Assembly (NCBI RefSeq): GCF_001703635.1 | Contig: NZ_LQZT01000012.1 | Span: forward strand, 248,001-312,000 | Source: Parahoeflea olei | GTDB lineage: Bacteria; Pseudomonadota; Alphaproteobacteria; Rhizobiales; Rhizobiaceae | Length of the DNA: 64,000 nt | Direction: 5' to 3' | Shown here: piece after piece, positions 31,520 to 40,194 of the stretch | Position numbering within the stretch: the stretch's first letter is position 1 | How the letters are laid out: each line of letters begins with the position of its first letter | The notes under the pieces: model-generated | The model's database searches: none | Told to the model about the DNA's origin: nothing | What the model saw: the letters and a program-made list of their open reading frames with translations, nothing else | Position numbers and translations under genes: made by a program

Positions 31520-31808
31520 GGCGGCCTCGCGAAACAAAGCACCAGAATTGCAACTTATGTTTGAACGGGCAACTATTATTTTCTGAGAATTTAGTAAGTT
31601 TCGTTTGAGCTCCCGATCCCTACAAATACGGTATTCGGCTGACAGCGCCACGTTTTGAGCTGGCGTGCGGGGGGCGGGTTCCGGAATGCATTGAAGGCTG
31701 CTTCTGGCAATGTGTCAGGGCTGACCCTTCAGGTTTTTTTCGGTGATGCTGCGGCGGGGTTTTCAGGCCGTCGGTGAATGCCTTAAGCGAAGCGCGTCCA
31801 TTCATGAA

Positions 31809-31831
31809 GCGACCCGAGGATCCATTCCGTG
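31809..31831 (-). repeat. Intergenic repeat unit, inverted copy
   Basis: On the minus strand this reads CACGGAATGGATCCTCGGGT, a half-unit sharing the CACGGxATGGATCCxCGG core with the copy at 31860-31903 in the opposite orientation. Confidence 0.65.
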
Positions 31832-31859
31832 ATGTTGCCGGGAACGGTGTCCGCGGATG

Positions 31860-31903
31860 GGGCACGGCATGGATCCCCGGCTCGGGGGCCGGGGATGACG
31901 ACA
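31860..31903 (+). repeat. Palindromic intergenic repeat unit
   Basis: CACGGCATGGATCCCCGG opens the unit, which contains the hairpin ATCCCCGGC / GCCGGGGAT (31873-31896) followed by GACGACA. Units of the form ATGGATCCtCGGgtcaagCCcGAGGATGACG are frequent between genes in alphaproteobacteria; this copy is a variant. Confidence 0.7.
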
Positions 31904-32719
31904 GAAAGGGGGCATGACAACGGAGAGGGCGGCCGGTCCGGAATCCCGATCTGTCATCCTGCCCCGTGCAAGCCCCCCGAAAAAATCCTCCCCATCTTTT
32001 CCCCACCCTCCGCCCCCGTGCGACACTTTGCTTGCTCCCGCTGCCGGATGGATCGCGAACGTTTCGAGCCAGGCGGGAGGGAATGCCCCTTCGGGTGGCG
32101 CGCAAACGTGAGCGCGGTCTGCCCGGGGGGAGGCGGTGGCCAGTGCGGTTCCGCTGGCGGGCGGCGCATCTACGCGTCGTGCAAAGCCAGCCACCGGGCC
32201 GGGCTCCGGCTCCGTGTCTGCTTAAGGCAGGCGGGGGCAGGGGCGGCGGTCCGGGCCTGTGGCGGACATGTCCCGCGAACGCGGGGCAGGGTCCGTGCCG
32301 GAACCCGCGCCTCAAGCAGCTCCCGCGGCCTGTCCGGGCCGCGGCCGGGGCAACCCGGGCGGAGGGCCCTGAAGAGGGGCAGGCGAACAAGCCAACTCCG
32401 GCGTGATCTGCGAGGCCGCCGCCTGTCGGATGGGGACGCCATCCGACGGGTTCCGGGCCGCGCGCTGTCAGCGCCACCCCAATCATCCATCGTTCAGACG
32501 GCACTGCCCGCGTGCGGCCCTCCGGACTTCGATCTCTCCCACTCCGGCGGCCGTGCCCGCGCCGGCGGCGCGTCCGGCTGCCCGGCCGGGGGCTGCGCAA
32601 TCCGGCGACCCCTCGGGGACCTTGGCGGCCTTCGTGCTGGTGCGATGAAAGCGGGGACCGGCGAAGGAACATTCGCGCCGGCGGCGGGTTGTCCCTATCA
32701 AGAACCAGGAGAGGCTCAT

Positions 32720-34261
32720 ATGACGGACAAGAAAGACACACGCGCCACCCCCCACACCACCACCCCCCACACCACCACGGATGCCGGGATCAGGGTGCAG
32801 AGCGACGAGCATTCGCTGACCATCGGCCCCGACGGCCCGATCGTGCTCAACGATCATTACCTGCTCGAGCAGATGGCGAATTTCAACCGCGAGCGCATTC
32901 CCGAGCGCCAGCCGCACGCCAAGGGCTCGGGCGCCTTCGGCCGCTTCGAGACCACGAAGGATGTGTCGCGCTACACCAAGGCGAAGATCTTCCAGCCGGG
33001 CGCCTCCTGCGAGGTGGCGATGCGGTTCTCGACGGTCGCCGGCGAGCGCGGCAGTCCCGACACCTGGCGCGATCCGCGCGGCTTCTCGGTCAAGATGTAC
33101 ACCGAGGAAGGCAATTTCGACATGGTCGGCAACAACACGCCGATCTTCTTCATCCGCGACCCGCTGAAGTTCCAGCATTTCATCCGCTCGCAGAAGCGCC
33201 GCGCCGACAATGACATGCGCGACCACGACATGCAGTGGGATTTCTGGACGCTGTCGCCCGAAAGCGCGCACCAGGTGGCCTATCTGATGGGCGACCGCGG
33301 CATCCCCAAGACCTGGCGCGAGATGAACGGCTATTCGAGCCACACCTATTCGCTGGTCAATGCCGAGGGCGAGAAGTTCTGGGTCAAGTTCCATTTCCAC
33401 ACCGACCAGGGTGACGGCAACGCCTATCTCAGTCAGGACGAGGCCGACAGGCTCGCCGGCAGCGATGGCGATTTCCACCGCCGCGACCTGTTCAACGCGA
33501 TCCGCGACGGCGATCATCCGAGCTGGACGCTGAAATGGCAGATCATGCCCTACGAAGACGCCAAGACCTACCGCATCAATCCGTTCGACCTCACCAAGGT
33601 CTGGCCGCATGCCGACTATCCGCTGATCGAGGTCGGCAAGCTGACGCTCGACCGCAACCCGACCGACTTCCACACCCAGATCGAGCAGGCCGCCTTCGAG
33701 CCCAACAACATGGTGCCGGGCATCGGGCTTTCGCCCGACAAGATGCTGCTCGCGCGCGGCTTCTCCTATGCGGATGCGCACCGGGCGCGGCTTGGCGTCA
33801 ACTACAAGCAGATCCCGGTCAATGCCGCCAAAAGCCCGGTTCACAGCTACTCGAAGGATGGCGCCGGCCGCACCGTGAATGTCGCGGACCCGGTCTATGC
33901 GCCCAATTCCTATGGCGGACCGGCGGCTGAGCCCGCGCCGCAGGAGGCGGGCCTCTGGCATGCCGACGGCGACATGGTGCGCCAGGCCTACACACTGCGC
34001 GCGGACGACGACGACTGGAGCCAGGCCGGTGCGCTGGTGCGGGAGGTGATGGACGCCGATGCGCGCGAGCGGCTCGTCGACAATGTCGTCGGGCATCTCT
34101 GCGACGGGGTCAGCGAGAAGGTGCTTGAGCGCGCCTTCGACTACTGGCGCAACATCGACGGCGAGACCGGCGACAGGATCGAAAAGGGCGTGCGCGACAA
34201 GCTCGGCGGCAAGTCGAAGGCCAAGGGCATGGCGTCCGCCGAGAGCATCGGCGGCAAGTAG
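32720..34261 (+). CDS. katA: Monofunctional haem catalase
   Basis: Small-subunit catalase (513 residues) converting hydrogen peroxide to water and oxygen. The active-site His is in [18 protein letters not shown], the catalytic Asn in [14 protein letters not shown], and the proximal haem-ligand Tyr in [17 protein letters not shown]. An AT-rich tandem TPHTT repeat lies at the N-terminus ([15 protein letters not shown]). The ATG at 32720 follows AGGAGAGG; the upstream continuation of the frame to 31829 is non-homologous. The gene symbol follows the common name for this class. No OxyR gene is visible nearby. Confidence 0.95.
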   Translation: MTDKKDTRATPHTTTPHTTTDAGIRVQSDEHSLTIGPDGPIVLNDHYLLEQMANFNRERIPERQPHAKGSGAFGRFETTKDVSRYTKAKIFQPGASCEVAMRFSTVAGERGSPDTWRDPRGFSVKMYTEEGNFDMVGNNTPIFFIRDPLKFQHFIRSQKRRADNDMRDHDMQWDFWTLSPESAHQVAYLMGDRGIPKTWREMNGYSSHTYSLVNAEGEKFWVKFHFHTDQGDGNAYLSQDEADRLAGSDGDFHRRDLFNAIRDGDHPSWTLKWQIMPYEDAKTYRINPFDLTKVWPHADYPLIEVGKLTLDRNPTDFHTQIEQAAFEPNNMVPGIGLSPDKMLLARGFSYADAHRARLGVNYKQIPVNAAKSPVHSYSKDGAGRTVNVADPVYAPNSYGGPAAEPAPQEAGLWHADGDMVRQAYTLRADDDDWSQAGALVREVMDADARERLVDNVVGHLCDGVSEKVLERAFDYWRNIDGETGDRIEKGVRDKLGGKSKAKGMASAESIGGK

Positions 34262-34282
34262 CCGCCCGGAAGGTCGGCCTTC

Positions 34283-34313
34283 CGCGGCGGGTCATTGCGG
34301 CCCGCCGCGTTTG
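34283..34313 (+). terminator. Terminator between katA and the paa operon
   Basis: Arms CGCGGCGGG and CCCGCCGCG (9 bp) with a 9-nt loop, followed by TTT. It sits between convergent genes and may work for both. Confidence 0.6.
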
Positions 34314-34360
34314 TCTTGCGCCGATCGATAGTCTGGCGCGTGCCCTGACCGAAGTTCGGG

Positions 34361-35414
34361 CTACTGGGCGTCGAAGTCGAGCACCAGCCTGTCCGTGGTC
34401 GGCCGCGACTGGCAGGCGAGCACGAAACCCGCTTCGAGCTCCCAGGGTTCGAGCGAATAGTTCTCGTCCATGCTGGCCTCGCCTTCCACCACCTTGCAGC
34501 GGCAGGTGCAGCACATGCCGCCGGCGCAGGAATAGGGGATGTCGAGGCCCGCGCGCATCGCCGCCGTCAGAACCGTGTCGGCGCTCGCATCGACGACGAG
34601 GCTGCGGCGCGCGCCGTCGAGGATGATGTCCACCGTCGAGGCAGATTTCGCAGGGGCGGCGCCGCCGTTGGCTGCGGCCGCGGGCTTGGGCGCGGCAGCG
34701 CCGGGGGCGGGGGTGAAGAGTTCGAACTTGACCCGCTCCTCGTCGACACCCAGCGCCAGCATCGCGGCCGACGCCGCGCGGATCATCGGCTCGGGGCCGC
34801 AGATATAGATCGCGTCGGCGGATTTCGGGTCGATCAGCCCGTGGGCGGCCAGCGTTTCGAGCTTTTCGGCGTCGAGCCGCCCGTTCATGATCTCGACGTC
34901 CTGGATCTCCTCGTCGAGCACATGCAGCAGCGTGAAGCAGTGCGTGTAGCGGTCTTGCGGAATTGCGGTTGGCATAAAGCAGTGTGACGGAGGAATCCGG
35001 CTCGCCCGCCAGCACCGATTTGGCGATCGACAGGCAGGGGGTGATGCCCGAGCCCGCGGCCAGCAGCAGATAGTCGTGCGCGCCGCCGATCTCGGCGGTA
35101 AACCGGCCCTGCGGCGGCATCACCTGGATCTTGTCGCCGGGTTTGAGCGACTGCGCGAAGCCCGAAAACCGGCCATCGGCGATGCGCTTGACCCCGACGG
35201 TGCGGCGGCCCGCTTCGCCGAGCGCGGAACAGATCGAATAGGAGCGGCGCATGTCTTCGCCGTTCACGGTGGCGCGAAGTGTGAGATACTGGCCCGGCAG
35301 GAAGGCGAAATCGGCGTCGAGATCCTCGGGAATGGCGAAGGTGATGGCGACCGCGTCGGGCGTCTGCGGACGGACGGCGGCAATTTCGAGATCGTGAAAG
35401 CGCGGTGCGGCCAT
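34361..35414 (-). pseudogene. paaE: paaE, phenylacetyl-CoA epoxidase reductase subunit, disrupted by an internal deletion with frameshift
   Basis: PaaE passes electrons from NADPH to the PaaABC(D) oxygenase. The first frame (ATG 35414, AGGAG site) encodes the flavin domain: GQYLTLRATVNGEDMRRSYS, VMPPQGRFT and YLLLAAGSGITPCLSIAKSV. It stays homologous to LLYANRNS near base 34962. A second frame picks up at QDRYTHCFTLLHVLDEEIQD and runs to 34361, including IYICGPEPMI and the C-terminal 2Fe-2S ferredoxin cysteines (SCAGGMCCTCRCKVVEG ... LACQSRP). About 12 residues that join the blocks in PaaE are missing, so roughly 35-37 bp are deleted. Real inactivation or assembly error; neighbouring paa genes are intact. 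Confidence 0.88.
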
Positions 35415-35425
35415 GGCGGGGCTCC

Positions 35426-35935
35426 TCAGATGCACTTGAAATAGTCGAACGGTTCGGCGCAGGCGTCGCAGCGGTAATGCGCCTTGCAGGCGGTCGAACC
35501 GAATTCGGAAATGCGGCTGGTCGCCTCCGAGCCGCAGCGCGGGCAGGCGATCCGCTCCTCGGCGAAGAAGGCACGGCGTCCGCCCGAAGCGCCCACCGGC
35601 GGGGCGATGCCGTAGGCGCGCAGTTTCTCGCGGCCTTCGGCGCTGATCCAGTCGGTGGTCCAGGCGGGCGACAGGACGCGCTCGATGCGGGCGTCGATGC
35701 CGGCGTCGAGCAGCGCGGCTTGCACCGCCATTTCGATGGCGACCACCGCCGGACAACCGGAATAGGTGGGGGTGAGACGCACCACGATGGTGCCGTCCGC
35801 GTCGCGCTCGACCCCGCGCAGGATGCCGAGATCGGCCACCGTCACGCAAGGAACCTCGGGATCGGGCACGCGGCTCGCGACGCTTCGCGCCCGGGCGAGG
35901 TCGAGATCCGCGGTCGGGGCCGTCGTGGCCGTCAT
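35426..35935 (-). CDS. paaD: PaaD, phenylacetyl-CoA epoxidase assembly protein
   Basis: Protein of 169 residues with an N-terminal MIP18/DUF59 domain (VPDPEVPCVTVADLGILRGV, TPTYSGCPAVVAIE) and a C-terminal zinc-type tract with CPRCGSEATSRISEFGSTAC and CDACAEPFDYFKCI. It is thought to help mature the iron centre or Fe-S cluster of the oxygenase complex. Started at ATG 35935; the frame continues upstream through paaC but is a shadow there. It lies 5 bp after paaC and 11 bp before paaE. Confidence 0.93.
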   Translation of the reverse strand: MTATTAPTADLDLARARSVASRVPDPEVPCVTVADLGILRGVERDADGTIVVRLTPTYSGCPAVVAIEMAVQAALLDAGIDARIERVLSPAWTTDWISAEGREKLRAYGIAPPVGASGGRRAFFAEERIACPRCGSEATSRISEFGSTACKAHYRCDACAEPFDYFKCI

Positions 35936-35940
35936 GGCGC

Positions 35941-36717
35941 TCACCAGGTCAGGCCCGGATAGGCGCGCTGCATGAACTGCATCTCGGCCAGCAGATGGCC
36001 CATGTCCTCGCCATGCAGGCCCTCGCGGCCGCCGCTCTGGGGTACGCGCACCTCGGGGGCGGTCAGGCCCGCTTGCGAGAACACCATGGCGATGGTGCGC
36101 TCCCACTCGGCGCGCACGGTCCCGGGATCGGGCAGCAGACCGTCGGCAACGGCTTTTTCGCGCACGGGCGAGGCCTCGAACAATTCGCCCGTGTAGCGGT
36201 GCAGTTCGTCGACCGCCGCCTGCATGCGCCGTGCACTTTCCGCGGTGCCGTCGCCGAGCCGGATCACCCATTCGCCGCAGTGGCGCAGGTGGTAGGCCAT
36301 TTCCTTCTCCGCCTTGGCGGCAATGCCGGCCAGCGTGGCGTCGTTCGAGCTCGCGGCGATTGCGCGCCAGAAGGGGTGCATGAAGGCCGCGAAATAGAGC
36401 TGGCGCGCCATGGTGGCGGCGAAATCGCCGTTCGGACGCTCGACCAGCAGGCAGTTGACGTAGTCGCGCTCGCGGCGCAGGAACGCCAGGTCGTCCTCGC
36501 CGCGTCCCTTGCCCTCGATCTCGCCGGCATGGGCATAGAGCGCGCGGGCCTGGCCCAGAAGGTCGAGCCCCATGTTCGCGAGCGCCAGGTCTTCCTCGAG
36601 CGTGGGCGCATGCCCGCACCATTCCGAGAGCCGGTGACCGAGGATCAGCGCGTCGTCGGCCAGTTCGAGAAGCGCGCGGAAACCGGCCATCTCAAAGGTT
36701 GCAGCCACGGCGCCCAT
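35941..36717 (-). CDS. paaC: PaaC, structural subunit of phenylacetyl-CoA epoxidase
   Basis: Non-catalytic ferritin-like partner of PaaA (258 residues). Family tracts: LADDALILGHRLSEWCGHAP, LEEDLALANMGLDLLGQARA, LLVERPNGDFAATMARQLYF and EKEMAYHLRHCGEWVIRLGD. The ATG overlaps the paaB stop by one base (TGATG), so translation is coupled. Together with PaaA it forms the epoxidase core. Confidence 0.95.
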   Translation of the reverse strand: MGAVAATFEMAGFRALLELADDALILGHRLSEWCGHAPTLEEDLALANMGLDLLGQARALYAHAGEIEGKGRGEDDLAFLRRERDYVNCLLVERPNGDFAATMARQLYFAAFMHPFWRAIAASSNDATLAGIAAKAEKEMAYHLRHCGEWVIRLGDGTAESARRMQAAVDELHRYTGELFEASPVREKAVADGLLPDPGTVRAEWERTIAMVFSQAGLTAPEVRVPQSGGREGLHGEDMGHLLAEMQFMQRAYPGLTW

Positions 36718-37010
36718 CACATGTGCCCCACTTCGTCGGGGATCTCGTAGAAGGTCGGGTGGCGGTAGATCTTGTCGTCGGCGGGCTCGAACATCGGCTC
36801 GGCGAAGGACGGGTCGGAGGCGGCGATGTCGCTCGAGCGCACCACCCAGATCGAGTTGCCTTCGCCGCGACGGGTGTAGACGTCGCGGGCGGCCTGCAGC
36901 GCCAGCGCGGAATCGGCGGCGTGCAGCGAGCCGACATGGCGGTGGTGCAACCCGTTGCGCGGGCGGATGAAGACTTCCCACAGCGGCGTGGTCGGATTGG
37001 TCGAACTCAT
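36717..37010 (-). CDS. paaB: PaaB, phenylacetyl-CoA epoxidase subunit
   Basis: Subunit of 97 residues. [40 protein letters not shown] and the ending [11 protein letters not shown] are diagnostic. PaaB bridges PaaAC heterodimers. The start overlaps the paaA stop by 4 nt. Confidence 0.96.
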   Translation of the reverse strand: MSSTNPTTPLWEVFIRPRNGLHHRHVGSLHAADSALALQAARDVYTRRGEGNSIWVVRSSDIAASDPSFAEPMFEPADDKIYRHPTFYEIPDEVGHM

Positions 37011-38002
37011 TCTGCTGCCTCCTGGGGGACGGTGCGGGACGCGGCGCGCTTGGCCGCGTGGGCAAGCGCCGCCTCGCGGACCCAGGCGCCGTCGTCATGG
37101 GCCTGCTTGCGGTCGCGGATTCGATCGCGGTTCATGCGGCCATTGCCGGAGACCACCGCCTTGAATTCCACCCAGTCGATCTCGCCATGCTCATAGAGCC
37201 CGGTCTCGGCGTTGAATTTGAGGTCCGGGTCGGGAACCGTCAGCCCGATGAACTCGGCCTGCGGCACGGTGGCGGTGATGAATTTCTGCCGCAGTTCGTC
37301 ATTGGAGAAGCGCTTGATCTTCCAGGCCATCGACTGCTCGCCATGGGCGCTTTCGCCGTCATGCGGGCCGAACATCATCAGCGACGGCCACCACCAGCGA
37401 TTGAGCGCGTCCTGCGCCATTTCCTTCTGCTCGTCCGAGCCGCGGGCGAGCGCCATCATGATCTCGTAGCCCTGGCGCTGGTGGAAGCTTTCTTCCTTGC
37501 ACACGCGGATCATGGCCCGGGCATAGGGGCCGTAGGAGCAGCGGCAGAGCGGGATCTGGTTCATGATCGCGGCGCCGTCGACCAGCCAGCCGATGGCGCC
37601 GATATCGGCCCAGGTCAGCGTCGGGTAGTTGAAGATCGAGGAATACTTGGCCTTGCCGGAAAGCAGTTCCTCGGTCATCTGCTCGCGCGAGACGCCCAGC
37701 GTTTCCGCGGCCGAATAGAGATAGAGGCCGTGGCCGCCCTCGTCCTGCACCTTGGCCAGAAGCGCGATCTTGCGGCGCAGGGTGGGGGCGCGGGTGATCC
37801 AGTTGCCCTCGGGCAGCATGCCGACGATTTCCGAATGCGCGTGCTGGCCGATCTGGCGCACCAGCGTGCGGCGATAGCCTTCGGGCATGGGGTCGTTGGG
37901 TTCGATTTTCTCTTCGCGGTCGACCCGGGCCTGGAACAGGGAGAGAAACTCCTCCGATTCCGTGGTGCTCGAATCCACGCCGATCAGGCCCTGGCTGTAC
38001 AT
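37007..38002 (-). CDS. paaA: PaaA, catalytic subunit of phenylacetyl-CoA 1,2-epoxidase
   Basis: Di-iron oxygenase subunit (331 residues) that epoxidises phenylacetyl-CoA. Iron-ligand helices are visible in [40 protein letters not shown] and [20 protein letters not shown], including the ExxH-type pair. A GAGGAGG site lies 7-8 nt before ATG 38002. It heads the paaABCDE operon, whose predicted promoter lies immediately upstream. Confidence 0.97.
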   Translation of the reverse strand: MYSQGLIGVDSSTTESEEFLSLFQARVDREEKIEPNDPMPEGYRRTLVRQIGQHAHSEIVGMLPEGNWITRAPTLRRKIALLAKVQDEGGHGLYLYSAAETLGVSREQMTEELLSGKAKYSSIFNYPTLTWADIGAIGWLVDGAAIMNQIPLCRCSYGPYARAMIRVCKEESFHQRQGYEIMMALARGSDEQKEMAQDALNRWWWPSLMMFGPHDGESAHGEQSMAWKIKRFSNDELRQKFITATVPQAEFIGLTVPDPDLKFNAETGLYEHGEIDWVEFKAVVSGNGRMNRDRIRDRKQAHDDGAWVREAALAHAAKRAASRTVPQEAAE

Positions 38003-38028
38003 GGCTGATATCCTCCTCGATACCTGGA

Positions 38029-38073
38029 AGCATATGTTACAGGCTTAAAGAATGTCAAGTATAACTTGTAACA
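38029..38073 (-). promoter_or_regulatory. paaA promoter with overlapping palindromes
   Basis: On the minus strand TTGACA (38058-38053) and TATGCT (38034-38029) form a sigma70-type promoter with an 18-bp spacer. CAAGT-ATA-ACTTG (38056-38068) overlaps the -35, and a wider inverted pair TGTTACA (38035-38041) / TGTAACA (38067-38073) spans the promoter. These are candidate operators for PaaX or the cluster TetR protein. The predicted leader is about 20 nt. Confidence 0.65.
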
Positions 38074-38093
38074 CGTTTGCAGGTTTGCCGGGC

Positions 38094-38987
38094 CTAGCCC
38101 GCGGCGAAGCGGCGGGCCAGGCGGGCGTCGGGGGCGGGCAACGGCCCGGACGGCGTTGTGGCATGGGCGTCGAGCCAGGCTTCGGAGGCGGGCAGCAGCC
38201 GGGCATAGATGCCGGCCACCAGCGCCCGGGTGGCGGGTTCCGGATCACCCTCGTGAACGAGATCCGAAGGAACCGCCAAAACCTTGAGCGCGAGCCGCCG
38301 CCATTCGTGGATCATCAGGCAGCGAAGCGCGATGGCATCTTCGGGGGCGGGTGCCGCGCCTGCCTCAAGTGCTTGATGCAGCGGCGCATAGGCCTCGTGG
38401 AGCCGTGCCATCTCGGCGGACTGGCGCGCCTCGGCGAGCGCTCCTGTAAGCCCGTGGCCGGGGATGAGGCGCGGCCTGTCGGCAAGGGTGGCACCGTCGA
38501 AACGCAAGGCAGGTGGCAGCGCCTCGGCGGCGGCGAAGCAGAGCAGAACATGCGGTGCGAGCCGCAACGCCCAGGCTGCATCGATGGCTGGCAGGGCCTC
38601 TTCGGGCAAGGCTGAGGCGGCGATGACAAGGCAGCGCGGCGTATCGGCGGGCAGCAGCGAGGAGCCGGCATAGATCCGCCGTTCGGCGGCGAGCACGGTT
38701 TCGCCGACTGCGCCGGCGAGGCTGTAGAATCCGTTGCGGCCCTCGCGCGTGCGCTCGATCCAGCCCTCGGCCGCAAGCCGCGACAGTGCGGTGCGCACCG
38801 CACCCGCGCCGACGCCGAGCCGTTGCATCAGCGCCTGAAGCGCGGTTGCTGACACCACGCCGCCGCGCGGACCGATGGCGTCGCCGAGAAACGAGACGAT
38901 CAGCGACCAGGCCGACAGCCGTGCCTCCGCCTGCAAGCCGGCGAGGCGGGCTTCGAGAATCGAGGATATCGGGTCGGTCGCGCGCAT
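38094..38987 (-). CDS. paaX: PaaX family transcriptional repressor
   Basis: Regulator of 297 residues: N-terminal winged helix (SAWSLIVSFLGDAIGPRGGV, VGAGAVRTALSRLAAEGWIE), central PaaX tract (RRIYAGSS) and C-terminal PaaX_C region (LIHEWRR-like MIHEWRRLALKVLAVPSDLV). In characterised systems it represses paa genes and is released by phenylacetyl-CoA. It is upstream of paaA on the same strand with a 91-bp gap holding the paaA promoter. Confidence 0.92.
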   Translation of the reverse strand: MRATDPISSILEARLAGLQAEARLSAWSLIVSFLGDAIGPRGGVVSATALQALMQRLGVGAGAVRTALSRLAAEGWIERTREGRNGFYSLAGAVGETVLAAERRIYAGSSLLPADTPRCLVIAASALPEEALPAIDAAWALRLAPHVLLCFAAAEALPPALRFDGATLADRPRLIPGHGLTGALAEARQSAEMARLHEAYAPLHQALEAGAAPAPEDAIALRCLMIHEWRRLALKVLAVPSDLVHEGDPEPATRALVAGIYARLLPASEAWLDAHATTPSGPLPAPDARLARRFAAG

Positions 38988-39059
38988 GGGCTGATTGCAT
39001 AGACGGTTTGGCCTGACCCCGGAAGAGGGGACGCGCTCGCTGCCGGGCGAGCTAAAGCT

Positions 39060-39938
39060 TCAGCCCGCCCGGTGCTCCCGGTAGATGATGAAGATGCCGC
39101 TGGCGATGATGATGGCGGCGCCGGCGAAGGTCAGGCTGTCGGGGATCTCGCTCCAGAACAGCCAGCCGAGCAGAGTTGCCCAGATGATCGCGGTGTAGTC
39201 GAGCGGCGCCACCACGACCGCGGGCGCAAGCCGGAAAGCCTGGGTCATCAGCGTCATGCCGGCGGTGCCGAAAATGGCGATGGCCGCGAACAGCCAGAGA
39301 TCTTCCGCGCGCGGCGTGACCCAGACGAAGGGGACGATGAAGAGGCTGAGCAGCGCGCCGGTCCCGGTCATGTAGAGAAGCAGCGTCCACACGCTCTCCC
39401 TGGGGTCGACGAAGCGGGCCGACAGCATCAGAAGCGCATAGACGAAGGCGGTGGCGATCGGCAGCAGCGACACGGTCTGGAAGGCCGATGTGCCGGGGCG
39501 GACGGCCACCAGCACGCCGACGAAGCCCACCAGAATGGCAAGCCAGCGTTTCCAGCCCACATGCTCGCGAAACACCAGTGCCGAGAGCGCGGTGATGAAC
39601 AGCGGCGCCACGAAGATCAGTGCCGTGGCCTCGGCGAGCCCAAGATGCATGATCGAGGTGAAGAACAGGATGGTGGCGCCGATCCAGAGCGTGCCGCGTG
39701 CGAGATGCGCGATCGGCCGGTGCGAGCGCAGGGCTGCGGGGCCACCCATCTTCCAGGCGATCAGGATCGCAAAGGGAAGCGCGATCAGGTTGCGCAGGAA
39801 CAGGATCTGCACCGGCGAATAGCCGGCGGTGAGCGCCTTGGCGATGGCATCGTTGACGCACAGGCTCGCCACGCCAATGCACATCATGACGATGCCCGCC
39901 GAGGTGCGCGCCTTCTGCTCCGTCGCGGTTTGCAGCAC
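39060..39938 (-). CDS. EamA/DMT family transporter
   Basis: Ten-helix drug/metabolite transporter of 292 residues with two EamA repeats. Tracts include VQILFLRNLIALPFAILIAW, FVAPLFITALSALVFREHVG, WLAILVGFVGVLVAVRPG in the first repeat and PLDYTAIIWATLLGWLFWSE, FAGAAIIIASGIFIIYRE in the second. Cargo unknown. It is located between paaX and paaZ on the same strand, but the 256-bp gap before it argues against a tight operon with paaZ. Confidence 0.9.
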   Translation of the reverse strand: MLQTATEQKARTSAGIVMMCIGVASLCVNDAIAKALTAGYSPVQILFLRNLIALPFAILIAWKMGGPAALRSHRPIAHLARGTLWIGATILFFTSIMHLGLAEATALIFVAPLFITALSALVFREHVGWKRWLAILVGFVGVLVAVRPGTSAFQTVSLLPIATAFVYALLMLSARFVDPRESVWTLLLYMTGTGALLSLFIVPFVWVTPRAEDLWLFAAIAIFGTAGMTLMTQAFRLAPAVVVAPLDYTAIIWATLLGWLFWSEIPDSLTFAGAAIIIASGIFIIYREHRAG

Positions 39939-40194
39939 GATGTCCCTCCTTCTCCCGAACCCGCGACCCTACCAGCATCGGACTGAAAATCGAGCCCGAT
40001 AATGAATGGCGGCAAGGACTTGGCGTATCGCGCCGGGCGGGATGATGTCGGGATCGGGGCCGCATGCCGGGGCAGGTGTTCACGCCGGAGAGGTGCTGCC
40101 TGCCGCGCCGCACTGTTTCTTCAAGTCCTAATAAGCTTCGGGAATCAAGGCGTCCAGTCCGGCCGTTGCCGGATTGAATCCGGTTGTTTGCGTG

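Larger units (their letters stand above)
31520..32719. other. 1.2-kb stretch without recognisable genes
   Basis: The first 100 bp share the AT-rich character of the preceding gene; the rest is very GC-rich. Long open frames occur on both strands (31829 on plus runs into katA; 31620-32741 on minus) but their translations are Arg/Pro/Ala-rich and look like composition artefacts. The stretch contains two palindromic repeat units (31809-31831 and 31860-31903). It looks like the scar or edge of an inserted region. Confidence 0.6.

Noticed and set aside
31829-32719. Long in-frame extension of katA upstream of 32720
   Set aside because: The extension is Arg/Gly/Pro-rich with no catalase homology; a strong ribosome site and normal catalase start are at 32720.
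32720-34261. QPHAKG instead of the textbook VVHAKG around the catalase active-site His
   Set aside because: The catalytic His, Asn and Tyr are kept and the two residues are variable positions in the family, so it is not a sign of altered function.
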